A model generated the notes under the pieces. That model was not told the origin of the DNA. It did not search any database and worked only from the letters and a program-made list of their open reading frames with translations. This document shows positions 1 to 10,424 of a stretch of DNA of 64,000 nucleotides, one piece after another; position 1 is the stretch's first letter; each line of letters begins with the position of its first letter. This DNA is from Pegea sp. RAD2-039 (taxonomy: Eukaryota > Chordata > Thaliacea > Salpida > Salpidae): the NCBI GenBank assembly GCA_034620365.1, contig JAQGEQ010000380.1, positions 4,154,001 through 4,218,000 of the forward strand. The letters are read 5' to 3'. The position numbers were made by a program, and so were the translations under genes.

Positions 1-323
1 TTGATTTCAACAAAAAATCATAAATATTTGTCGTTTTATTTTATGTTGAAAAAGTCAACAGCAAAATAAAAATCTTGCAGAATCCGTTTGACAATATATA
101 AAAGAAGAAGAAAGAAGTAAGAAGTCTCTAGAACTAAAGCAATTGATGAAGAGTTAAAGACTTTAAATAACTCTCTTGTTTCTTTTTAACATAATGTCAT
201 ATTACGACAAACGAAAAACTGGAACAAGCAGCTTAAATTGAAAAAAGACTTCAGAAGACACACGAAACGATTATTTTAGTAACATTGAGAAGAAAATTCG
301 AAAGAACGTGAAGGCAAAAACTA
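1..323. other. Left-edge non-coding stretch
   Basis: AT-rich and purine-rich sequence with no supportable gene. It directly follows, in minus-strand order, the reverse transcriptase fragment at 324-756 and may be decayed downstream sequence of that element, but I see no further reverse transcriptase motif here. Confidence 0.3.
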
Positions 324-756
324 CCTCTGTTTTACTCCGCTTTTGATGGTGAATGGTTCAGAGCAGCTTTCATCAAACTGGACTATTGCCTTAATGTCCA
401 CGTGAAACGATTTTACCATGTTAAAGTTCATTGTTAAAGAGGTTTGGTATATCTTTAACAGTGTCGATAACAGACCTTTCTTACTGACGTTGTCGAAAGC
501 TATGGTAAGGTCAATGAAGACGATGTATAAAATCCTGTATAATTCATTGCAAGTTTCCTGTAGTTGACATAAAAAGAATCATGTCTGTAATAGAGCGTTT
601 TGATCTGAAACCACATTGTAACTTAGAATATCCTTTCAGCCAATATTTGCAGCCGAGTAAGTAACATATGAGTTTTGTCCACGATGACAAGGATATTCCT
701 CTGTGATTATTACAATTGGACCAAGCTCCTTTTTCTTATTGCCACGCTCCACGCCT
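324..756 (-). mobile_element. Decayed non-LTR retrotransposon (LINE) reverse transcriptase fragment
   Basis: Read on the minus strand, this stretch gives successive motifs of a non-LTR reverse transcriptase. They are a CNNHRGIS block (about 691-717), a CGFRSKRSITDMI block (about 590-630), QLQETCNELY followed by FIDLTIAFDNVS (about 490-565), and SEPFTIKSGVKQ ahead of a stop (about 321-360). The order and spacing match the central fingers and palm of jockey/CR1/RTE-like reverse transcriptases, whose usual forms are CNNYRGIS, QCGFRPGRGTxDMI, DLTKAFDTV and SEPFPVTNGVKQG. One frame change lies between the DMI and QLQ blocks and a stop follows GVKQR. The catalytic YADD region and the endonuclease are not seen. 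It is a dead, truncated copy; clade assignment is not possible from memory. Confidence 0.8.
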
Positions 757-2330
757 GCTTAAACTAATGTACGCTTCTTATGTGTACTCTGTATTTTTCT
801 ATTGTTTTAAAGAGATTTTCATTGGTTGCAGTCAGCCACTTAAGAAAGAAAGAGACCAGATGCTGAAGATATTTTATCTTTCTCGTTTTGAAGGAAGCAG
901 TGCTCACTTATAGGGCTGCTTGGTTGTCCGGATGCTACTGCCGTTTCCATGTCAGATTCAAAATGGCCTATACCTTTGATCCGCTCATATGCAAGATCAA
1001 AATTGTGGCTTTCAGTGCCATCTTCTACCTACCAACTACATCCCCTTTTCATCACTTAGTAAACTTTTATTGTAATCTTTGCATCAAAGCTGCCTACCAG
1101 GGCTGATAAGACTCTGATTTTTTAGCTGCGTAGCTTTTACTACGATTTAGATTTTTTATCTTGGTTTACTCACACAGCCTTTGCTTCTACCAAAGTAACC
1201 GTAAGGCAGTGGGACTATTTGCTAGTAGTTATGTTTCCTACCTACAACTTTCATAAGCTAAAAGTTGAGCAAATTCTCTTTTCTAAAATAATAACTCGAA
1301 TGTGTATTGAGAGAGTTTAAATCAACTAGAATTTGAACAAACACTATAGTCATCTTTTTACTATTATTTAAAAAATGATAATTTGCTAACGATTTAATTC
1401 TTTACCTTATATCTTACTATCAAAGATAAATAATTTTTCGTAGAATTGAACTTTATACATTTCTTAGGATTATTTATCCTTGATATTTATATATTATGAG
1501 AAAATTAATATATTGATGACAGCAATTTTACTTATTGATCATAATTCAGATTACCTGGAACTAGAAATCACAAGTACATCTTTTAACTGAAAAAATATTG
1601 CGACATCAACTACTTACCAAAGTTCCAATTTTAAAACAACAAACTTGTAGATGAATATAAAACTTATTTTTAGATCAAAGTATATTTTGCGGCAAGTTTT
1701 TAAGTATGAAAATATCACGATTATTTATTCATAGAATCTTCTATACATTATTGATTCAGTAAATTGTTTTCGATCTGAGCAGAGACATTTGCAACTTTTC
1801 ATTTTTTTTTGTATTACTAAAACTCAAGGCAAAACAATAACTATCAAGCTAAAGAAAATACATAAAAGTTTGTATTTGAATGTAATTTTGCTGCTGGTAA
1901 ACAAAATATCAGAATATGAACTAATGTAAAAAGTAAAGAAGTATTTTAACATTATTCCATCTGATCAAATGCTGAGGACTTGACAACGTGATTCAAGTCA
2001 ATACAAGCTTATAAGAGTATTGAAACAAACTAAGACTATTTCTGTTATGTTTGCAAACCTATCTAAGCCCTGTTCGATTTTTGTAGATATCGGACTAAAA
2101 CACGAAAATTATGGGGACAAAATTGAGTTACGGGCAATTTGACATCAAGCAAAACAAATTTGGTGTCTACCAAATCGAAATTGGAATTCAAATAATGATC
2201 TTAAAAATTGACAAAAAGACATAAATAAACAAAAAAAGATCTTTGTTCATTCTCAGAAAATAAAAACTAATAAGGTGCCATTGAAGACAGAAAAGGACAG
2301 AAGACTGTTGAGCATTCTGAAAAGCTAGTC
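757..2330. other. Intergenic / Ral 3' flank, no gene seen
   Basis: No convincing coding sequence. The short open frames around 716-1106 lack codon character and partly mirror the LINE fragment. The part next to 2330 should contain the 3' UTR of the distal Ral terminal exon. A minus-strand AATAAA (TTTATT on the plus strand at 1724-1729) is the first good poly(A) signal candidate, about 600 bases after the stop. Confidence 0.4.
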
Positions 2331-2438
2331 TCAAGAGATGACGCATGTACAACCGGTTTTCTTGCTTTCTTCTTGTTCATTATTCCCATTTTCTTTCTCT
2401 TTTTGTTGAGTTATCATTCTCATCAAATCAAAGAAGAC
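2331..2438 (-). other. ral: Ral alternative terminal exon 5b (distal), CAAX = CVIS
   Basis: On the minus strand, an AG acceptor (plus-strand 2439-2440) opens onto [12 protein letters not shown], the expected Ral continuation after NVDK (family: VFFDLMREI). The exon continues for 35 residues, ending [10 protein letters not shown] and a stop. CVIS is a CAAX prenylation box. Serine at the last position is known to favour farnesyltransferase, whereas canonical Ral ends in leucine and is geranylgeranylated. The cysteine two residues upstream is a possible palmitoylation site. The tail is Glu/Lys/Asn-rich rather than strongly basic. This exon is the closer of the two to the family consensus at its start. 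Confidence 0.88.
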
Positions 2439-5400
2439 CTGAATGACGAAGATATCTGAATTTGTCATGCAGATGAGATAAAACTGGGAACAAACATCAA
2501 CTAAAACACATGCAAACGAAGCTGCAGCTGCAAATGCTCATCATCTTACTACAAGACCTTCTTTTCTTATTCTACTTTTATTAGGATTCGTAAAAAAAGT
2601 AGAATTAAAATAAAAAGAAAGAATTTTTACAAAAAGCAACAAAAATAAAGAAATTAAACTTGCTGCTTTCAATTAACATTCGTTGGAAATTAAAAAATGA
2701 TCTAACTAAAATGAAAATTACAATTGGAATGGTTCTAGATTCAAATGATCAGTTTAAAAAAAGATGAGAAAATATTTGAGAAGGTGACAGAAAGTCAATT
2801 AGAATAAAACTGAATTTTAACAGAGATGAAGAAAACAAGTATTTAATAAATAGAAATGAAAGTGGATTAATGAAAAAAAATTGGATTAAAACTTCTATCT
2901 AAATTTGTAAATAAAGAAATTCAGGATTAAAAGAAAACTCAGAAGTTGAAAGTAACCCGATTGGTGGATGCCGTTGAAAAGATTCGGATTGAATGTAAGA
3001 AGTTCACATGACTATACAACGTTTTTTACACAGAGAAAAACATCCTGTTTTCTGATTGCTATTGTCTGTTGTGTCTTGTTCTATAGTCTTGTTCTTTTCA
3101 TTTTTGATGAGGTTGAGTAAATCAAAGAAAGCCTGAAGATGGTGACATGAACGAATTCAATGAGAGAGCATGCAAAAAAAAAGTGATAAAACATCGCATG
3201 CAAACACTGAATAACAAAATTGTATTTTTAACTATTTTATCTAAAGGAGTTTTTTTTGAAATGTATTAAATTTTATTACTAGGAGTTTAAAACCCACATT
3301 AGATTTCTAACTCACAACAAAGTAAGTTGAAAGTTGTATAAAAATAATTAAAGTTTATTGATGTCAATTATAAATCGAATAAATGCTGTATTGAGTTGAG
3401 ATTTTAACATTAAACTAAACAACTTATTGCAACATACAAATGAGCTTTTGAATAATTATGGATTTTTTAAAATTGCAACAATAAATTATTTTTAATTAAA
3501 GAAGTAATTTTAAGGCCGGATATAGATGGAACGAAAAAAAAATTACTTCTTCAGTTGTAAGAACACTTGCTTAAAAAGATGAAAATTAATAGAAATTACA
3601 TATAGAGACTTTTAAATCTTTATTTTAATTTTTTTAGCAAATATTTTAAAGAATTAAAAAAAATGAATAATTTATAAGACTATCCTAAAATCAGAATTAA
3701 ATTTTTATAAATGTTAAAACTAGTTTTCAAGTGTAGAGTATAAATTAGATTTAATCAGACTTAATAAGAAAATAGTTTTTATAATTTAATGTAAACATCA
3801 CAAGAGAAAAAGTGTTCACAGACACGAAAAAACAAATTTTGAACAATAAATAAAAAAATTAAATATTAATAAGAGCTTTTAAATCATTGGTTAAGGTAGA
3901 AGTGAATCTTCTATTTTATAGATTTTAATTTTATTTATAAGTTCTATGATATTAAATCTTAGAAAAATAAACCTATTTTATTACAGGCCTCATTTCACAA
4001 AGAATCTATCGGGATGTAGTCTAAAAAAAGTTAAATTTATAAATTGGATAAAAAGGACCCTCAGTAAGACCCAAACACAAAGAAAGTCTAAAAACCACTA
4101 GCTTAGACTTTGATTGAACTAAATTGTTGGGATACAACTGAAGTTGTAATAATAAAGTAACAAAACTTGAAATCATGCATTCAATTTGAAGCATGCAACA
4201 AACCTTGTCAACATTATTCCGTGTTTTTGCTGAAGTTTCCACGTACTGAACGTTCATACGATCAGCAACCGATTGCGCCTCTGCTTGAGTGACCTGATCG
4301 TTAATATATCAGAGTTAAATATGAACCACAATTGTTTAGTTAGATTGATTTTACAACCAGCTTAAAAACCAACCAACAAAAAGTTTTTAAAAATTAAAGA
4401 AATTTGAAAATAGAAAGTTTTGAATTTCAACAATTTTTTAAAACCACAGACATCTTTCTATTCTGTTGAATATGAAAAATCTGGCAAATATCCCAGATTA
4501 TATTTTGCAAGCAAACCTGTTCCCTAGGTTATATAACAATCTCTTATTTTTGTAATTTAAATGGATCAACATCTAAACTATTTCGTGGTATTATGTTGTA
4601 TTATTTTAAACATCAGTTTGGTGGTAGTTTAACTTGTTAATCAGACTATAAGAAACTTTCTAGATACAAAAGAAGCATCTTTTCACCAAACATCTTGTCC
4701 TTTCCTCATTTAGATGACATAAATTCTTCGAGATAAATATCATCGCCTTGATGTTTGGTGAGGAGTTTTTATAGATTATCTAAATTCTAATTTAATTTAT
4801 CAAATTGGTGTGCTCTAAACGTTGAAATAGAACTAGGCTCACTGATCCAAAAATCAGTTTCCATTTCAGATGAGCTAATATGAATATTTTTAGCATTTTT
4901 TTCAATCGGTAGAGTAGGAATTTGTGTCTTACTGCCAGACAGGCGCCTAAGAGTAAAATACTCATTGTTGTCAAGCGATATCTTAAGAAGATTTAGTTTA
5001 TAAACACACTGAAAAGAAAAAGATGTTTACAAGTTTGAGAGTGGGTTATAAATCAAACTTCATAACAGTGAATAATAGTAAAGAGCAGAAAACGGTCTTT
5101 CTCTAACAGAGAGAAAATAAAATTAAATAGATAATCGTCAAAGTCAACAAAATATTGATCCAACAAAAGTTGAAATATATTCCTCTCACAAATTAATCTT
5201 AAATCTTTGAAATTAAAAGCAATTTGATTGAGATTCAAAAGATATAATCTTACCTGTCTGTTCTCTTCAAGATCAGATTTGTTACCAACTAATAGGAAAG
5301 GAATAGAACCGGCAGTTGTAGAATCAACACCCTTTACCCGCAGTATCTGATCTCTAGAGGATTATATGATAAACTAAATGTATGTTACATAACTATTCAT

Positions 5401-6247
5401 ACAAGATCTTAATTTTACTTGAGCTGAAATAATAGTTAGGTTTTTGATAGAAGAAACAGAAAGATTAACCAACTCTGTGGCAAAAGAAATAATCAAATAA
5501 AACTACTATAAAAGTAAACAAATTTACAGAAATTTTTATTGGCTTCATCTTTAGATAACTAAACAAACAATTTTACAAGATTTTTAAAAACCTGAAATCT
5601 TGAGTATCATCAAAAGAAGCTCTATCAGTTATAGAGAAGACACAAAGAAAACCCTCTCCACTACGGAAGTAGTTATCACGAATAGCAGCATAATCTTCTT
5701 GCCCAGCAGTATCAAGAATATCTATTTGAGAGTCTTGACCGTCTAGAACAACCTTTTTTCGATAGCTATCAGCTTTAGTGGGCTCATAATCTTCAACAAA
5801 CTGTGAGAGACAAATAATTTGATTTTAGGCAACTACTAATATTTTATGACTAGATGAAATGATGTTTACAATAGGTTTGTACTTTGAGTGATGATTAAAT
5901 AATTTATTATTTTTCAAATATTTACTTTTTGGTTTGCTATTTTCATCAAAAATTTAAAACTTCAGAAAAGTTTAATATTTAGTACAAAAAATATTTAATA
6001 AAAAGTAATTTAAGAAACTAGTTTAAAAGTGAAAACCAGAACTAATTCATAATTATGTCTTGAATAAAATCAATCACTAATTGAAACTGTTATATAAATT
6101 TGTTATCATTTTATATTTTTCATTTATCTTTACCTCATCATACATAAACTGTAAAGTAAGGGCTGACTTGCCAACACCACCACTTCCAACCATAATCACC
6201 TTATGAAGACTTGCCTGGGTTTGACTTTTGAGTTTAGGAGTTGCCAT
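2331..6247 (-). CDS. ral: Ral small GTPase, four common exons plus two alternative last exons
   Basis: Ras-superfamily GTPase of the Ral branch, which in other animals drives exocyst assembly, vesicle traffic and RalBP1 signalling at membranes. Coding exons in gene order are 6134-6247, 5592-5800, 5254-5353 and 4204-4293, then either 3004-3132 (5a) or 2331-2438 (5b). All junctions have GT-AG and keep frame. The start is the first ATG of exon 1 and gives MATPKLK. Seen motifs are the P-loop GSGGVGKS (residues 21-28), the Ral effector loop [16 protein letters not shown] (68-74), NKSD (132-135) and ETSAK (160-164). The core is near-identical to animal Ral through the switch regions. The common part is 171 residues; isoforms are 213 (5a) or 206 (5b) residues, against 206 for human RalA. 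There is an insertion of about five residues (GVDSTTAGS region, exon 3) before NKSD. The hypervariable tails are unlike the usual Ral tail ending in two cysteines, I and L. The promoter and 5' UTR were not located. Confidence 0.95.
2466..4197 (-). promoter_or_regulatory. Cluster of six RBFOX-type TGCATG splicing motifs around the Ral alternative exons
   Basis: In the sense (minus) strand, TGCATG occurs at plus coordinates 2466-2471 and 2509-2514, about 28 and 71 bases upstream of exon 5b. It occurs at 3169-3174 and 3197-3202, about 37 and 65 bases upstream of exon 5a. It occurs at 4174-4179 and 4192-4197, 7-30 bases downstream of the exon 4 donor. UGCAUG is the known binding site of RBFOX RRM proteins, which repress from upstream of an exon and activate from downstream. 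Two copies flank each splice site involved in the choice. The motif should occur roughly once per 3 kb per strand by chance in sequence this AT-rich, so six in under 2 kb, all near the splice sites, is unlikely to be random. Confidence 0.7.
3004..3132 (-). other. ral: Ral alternative terminal exon 5a (proximal), CAAX = CIVM
   Basis: On the minus strand, an AG acceptor (plus-strand 3133-3134) in the same phase as exon 5b opens onto [15 protein letters not shown]. It runs 42 residues to [16 protein letters not shown] and a stop. The FFDL start, the KTGC junction and the CAAX end align with exon 5b, so the two are duplicates and can only be used alternatively because each has its own stop. The tail has a KKR basic patch, two further cysteines (possible palmitoylation sites) and a CIVM prenylation box, recalling KRAS4A and NRAS tails. 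A minus-strand AATAAA at 2577-2582, between the two exons, could end this isoform. Confidence 0.85.
4683..4761. repeat. Inverted repeat inside the Ral intron
   Basis: A perfect 12-base inverted repeat (arms starting TCACCAAACATC) at 4683-4694 and 4750-4761 is separated by about 55 bases, within the intron between exons 3 and 4. The middle contains a second, imperfect inverted match (GATGACAT / ATATCATC). It has no coding sense. It could be a remnant of a small transposon or an RNA structure; asymmetry makes a miRNA precursor unlikely. Confidence 0.5.
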
Positions 6248-9200
6248 ATCATAAATTTTAATCAAATAAAACTTTAGAAAAATAATTTCTAAAAAAAAAT
6301 ATTTAATAAAGTTGTTATAAAAAATAATAAAAGTCATAATACTTGTAGCTACTTAATATCAAATTTAGAACAATTCTTACTAAGCTTAGAAAAATATATT
6401 TTAAAAGTAACTTTAAAAATTGTTTTTCAAATAAATAACTCTGAAGTTTGGTCTTTAAAACTAAAAGTTTATTTGAAAGGATTTATTATTCAGTACTTTT
6501 AACTAAAATTTAACAACTAAAAATCCTAATAAGACTTAAAAAAACAAATATTAAATATATTTTTGAAGCTTGATATAAGTACTTTGATAGTTAATTCAAT
6601 TTCAATAAAGTCTAATTAAGAAGAAAAAAATAAATAAAAATAACAAAGCTATTTTTAACATTAACTTAAAAAAAGAAATTAATTTCAGTTGATTAAACCT
6701 TATTTATTTATTAAATAGAGATATTCTCTAAAAAAAAGTTTCAAATTTAATTTCTTATTCTAATTGTGATAAATATTTATTAAAAATTTGAACACATATA
6801 TTCTGGAAGAATTATCAAAAATTCATCCTTATGACCAAAAAGTTTTTTTTTACAAATATTGTATAAATTAACCAAATATTATGATAATAAATAGATGAAC
6901 AAACAACAATTAATGTATACAAATAAAAATATTATGACATATATAAAATAAATAATAATTTCAAAAATTTAATCAAAAATTATTATTTTAGTATCAACTG
7001 TAATAATTTAATATAAATTGTTAAACCTACAAAATAGTAATAATATCTGAACTCTAAAATGAATAATTATATTCATTAATATTTTTAAAAAATATTGCAA
7101 TCAGTTTAAATATTATTCAATTCAGACTTGTTAATATAAAAATATGAAATATTATTCAGTTGCTAAATTTATTACACAATTAAAATTTTTATCATAAACA
7201 TAACAAAAAAGCTAAAATACAACTTTGAGGCGTGGTCAATAGCACGACTAACAACATTAAATCCTAAATGCTGCATGGTTTAGTTACCAGGATATAAACT
7301 AATTTTAGAAGAAAATACTAAAATTTAATACATGCGTACCAATAGTGATAAGTGCAAATAAAAGTTTTATAAATTCATTTAATTAATTTTTTTCTATAAA
7401 AAGTGGACAATTTTAAAACATTACTAAGCTCGGTATAAAGGTATCAACTGTATAGTATATAATCTATAAATACTTAATTGAAGTTATATTTTCAATGATA
7501 TTATACTTTTTAATTATTACTAAACTTCTAATGAGAGCAAATATAACGTTTTCTGGAAACAACGGAAACACTGCCAACGTCGTTAGTAGAAATTTTTACT
7601 TTTAAATTTTGAGCACTTTTGCTCTAAAGTGATAAGAACTTTGATTTGAAAAACAATAAAGCTGGCGCACAGACCACACATAATACAATGTATAGTAAAA
7701 GTACGTTAAGTCTTTTAGCATATATACAAGTAGAAATTATTATGCCAAGAACACTAAAAAGTGTCCAAAACAAATGTGACACGGTTGCTTATGAATTATG
7801 TACTTATACTACTTATCCTAATGACATCCTGTGTGCTTCCATATAAAAAATGTTCATCTTTCTCATGACTTAACATTTAGATTATCATTACAACTCAAAA
7901 AATTGTTCAACACTTGTTAATTGCTCAACATTTTATATGACCTAGTTTGACTATTAAGTACAGTTTATAGCTTTTTTTCCCTTTTATCGAATTAGTTTTC
8001 AACCAATTTTTTATCAAATAATAATAGTTTTATTTTTTGAAAACATTTTTTGTTTTATTTTATTTCTCCATGATTCTACCAGGACAGTAAAATTTTACAA
8101 CCAACTACATCAGCATAAATATTTAATTTTATTTAAACATAAAATTAAAATGATATTTAGTAGCCTAAGAAATAATTTTCAGTACTCATTTATTTCAAAC
8201 ATTAAAAAAACATTTGCTGCAACTTTTAATCTCAAATTTTACATATGTAGAAATTTTCAGTAGTTATTGGAACAGAACAATAACTTGTTAAGTTTCTGCT
8301 TAAAATTAATAAATATAATAGATTACTAAAGTTAACTTTTATTGTGGATAGAATGAATCTTTTTAAGACTTTGTAGATTTACAATTCGATAAAATAAATC
8401 TTTAAGCATTTTAAAGTATACTTCATAGAAAAATTAAATTAATCACATATGTGTATAGGCTTTAATAAAGTTTCCGGTTACCACGTCAAGTTTTTGTTAA
8501 TTTTAAAGTATTCTGCTTTCCTCCTAATCTAAGCTTTTTATAGATTGTTATAATTAACTGTAATTAATCTTTTTTCATTTGCAATGCAAAGCAAGCTAGG
8601 ATAAAGTTGGGATTTTAGAGTTTAGTCTTTAAAAGTCGGGCTTAATGGAAAATACAAATTGGTTGTATTCTTAAATAAGTGGATATCTTTTTAAGATGCA
8701 CTGGTAAATTTGTCAACATTTTTTTATGCACCAGACTGACAATTTGTTTTATGGCAACTGTTTTCTTATAATAGTTCATATCAAATAAATAAATGGTTTT
8801 ATTCCACTTAAACAGTGAAAAAAATATTTTACTCTGAGCTTGTTCTTTTGCTGAAAATAAAATAATTTTTGTAATCACTTTGAAAAACAATTTTATTTAT
8901 TTACTTGTATCATAAAAATAGAACTTTATTTGTAAAAGTATGTTGAATATCAAGTATACACAATCTTTAATTTACGAAATTAAATATTTATGAAAATATA
9001 AATATTTTTGATGTGATAAAATAAGAATCATTTTCAATTTTAAGTCATTCTTATATAAGTTGTTACCATTTTTAATAGCTAAGGTTTTGTACAAACTATA
9101 AGAAGTTATCTAAATTAAGTAAGATTATTTGTTAATTTTTACTAACAAGTTTTACTTTATAACTTTTAATTTCGTTACAAAATTACTTTTACAAGTATTA

Positions 9201-10271
9201 AAAGATAGATTTGATTTAGAGCTATTTTTATCTGGCTAATATTTTGATTTAGTAAAAATGATCTTAATTTTATTATGAAATGTTTTAGATCTAGTTGTGT
9301 TTGACAATAGAAAGAATCATTGATTAAATATAAAAGTTATTGAAAAAACTCACAATTAATCTATTTAAATAGGAACGGAAAAAATCTTTTAGGTAAATAT
9401 AACTAATTTAAAGATTTTACTACTAATTATATGCACAACTATTTAAGAATAAAGTTTTGTTTAAATTACATCATTGTCAATATTACATAATCTTAATTAC
9501 AGTCACTTAATATTTACAAACATATATATATCATAAACATAAAGTAATTAATTCATTTTCAATTTTCATCTTTGATATAAAGGCAAATGATTTTTTGTTT
9601 TCAAAAGGTTTATACTTTTTTTCTTTTTTATCAATTAGGGAAAAACTTTCACAAAATTGTCTAGTTGTTATTCTTATATATGTTTATCTATAATTTTAGA
9701 TATATTTTGTGTTTATTTTAAATAAAATGTAAGAGAAAAATAGTAATTTCAAAAAAATGTTAAGATTATATCATTAAATATTAATTGAAATAAGCTAACA
9801 TGTATAGACTAATATACACAGCTAACGTTTATATGTGTTTTTCATTTATAACCTAAATATTTTCAAAAAATTAATTTCTGTTTATTTCAGTTTTATATTT
9901 GATCAGTTTCGAAACAAAACATAATATTTGTAAATAATGTAACTTTAAAAATAGAAGAACAGTTAAAACTTTGCAAATTAAAAAAGCTGTTGGAATTCAA
10001 AAAATATTCATTTCAAAATTGATCAATTGAGTTTAGAGTATGTTAGAAATCTAATAATTAACTATAAATTGATATCTTTTTCACAAATAGTAACAGAACA
10101 ATTTTTTGTTAAAATTTGTTAATATTTCATTGATTTTAGCACTATGTAATAACAAGTTTACTAAAATATCAAAAAAATCGTAATTGTGTGTGGAAATCTG
10201 TAAACAACGTATAATGGTTTACAAAAAGTAGGAAATAGTCAGATTAAAATGGATTACTTAAGTTAACTAAG
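6248..10271. other. Ral 5' flank / intergenic, no gene seen
   Basis: About 4 kb of extremely AT-rich DNA between the Ral start codon and the promoter of the next gene. Ral 5' UTR, a possible upstream non-coding exon and its promoter must lie here, but no exon boundary is clear. Slightly GC-richer patches near 7220-7290 and 7550-7680 are candidate promoter positions. Short frames such as 8642-8890 (-) and 7646-7846 (+) look random. Confidence 0.35.
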
Positions 10272-10424
10272 TGACGTAATTGGCCGATTATGATTCTATT
10301 GATGATGTTTTGACAATTTACAGAGTAGCAATTCCACACCTATTATTACGTCACAACTAATTATCTTGTATTTTAACCTGAGTTGGTTTTTGAGTAACTT
10401 TTTACTTATTTTTTGCTTTACAAT
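10272..10424 (+). promoter_or_regulatory. Probable promoter with two inverted CRE/ATF-like sites
   Basis: TGACGTAA at 10272-10279, followed directly by an inverted CCAAT box (ATTGGC), and its reverse complement TTACGTCA at 10346-10353 face each other, about 70 and 150 bases before the ATG at 10425. These octamers are known bZIP (CREB/ATF/C-EBP-type) sites. A weak TATA-like TATTTTA is near 10370. The arrangement immediately upstream of an intronless frame supports a real promoter; no transcription start can be read from sequence alone. Confidence 0.55.

Noticed and set aside
716-1106. Two plus-strand frames near the left end
   Set aside because: They run partly antisense to the LINE reverse transcriptase fragment, do not start with ATG, and have no motif.
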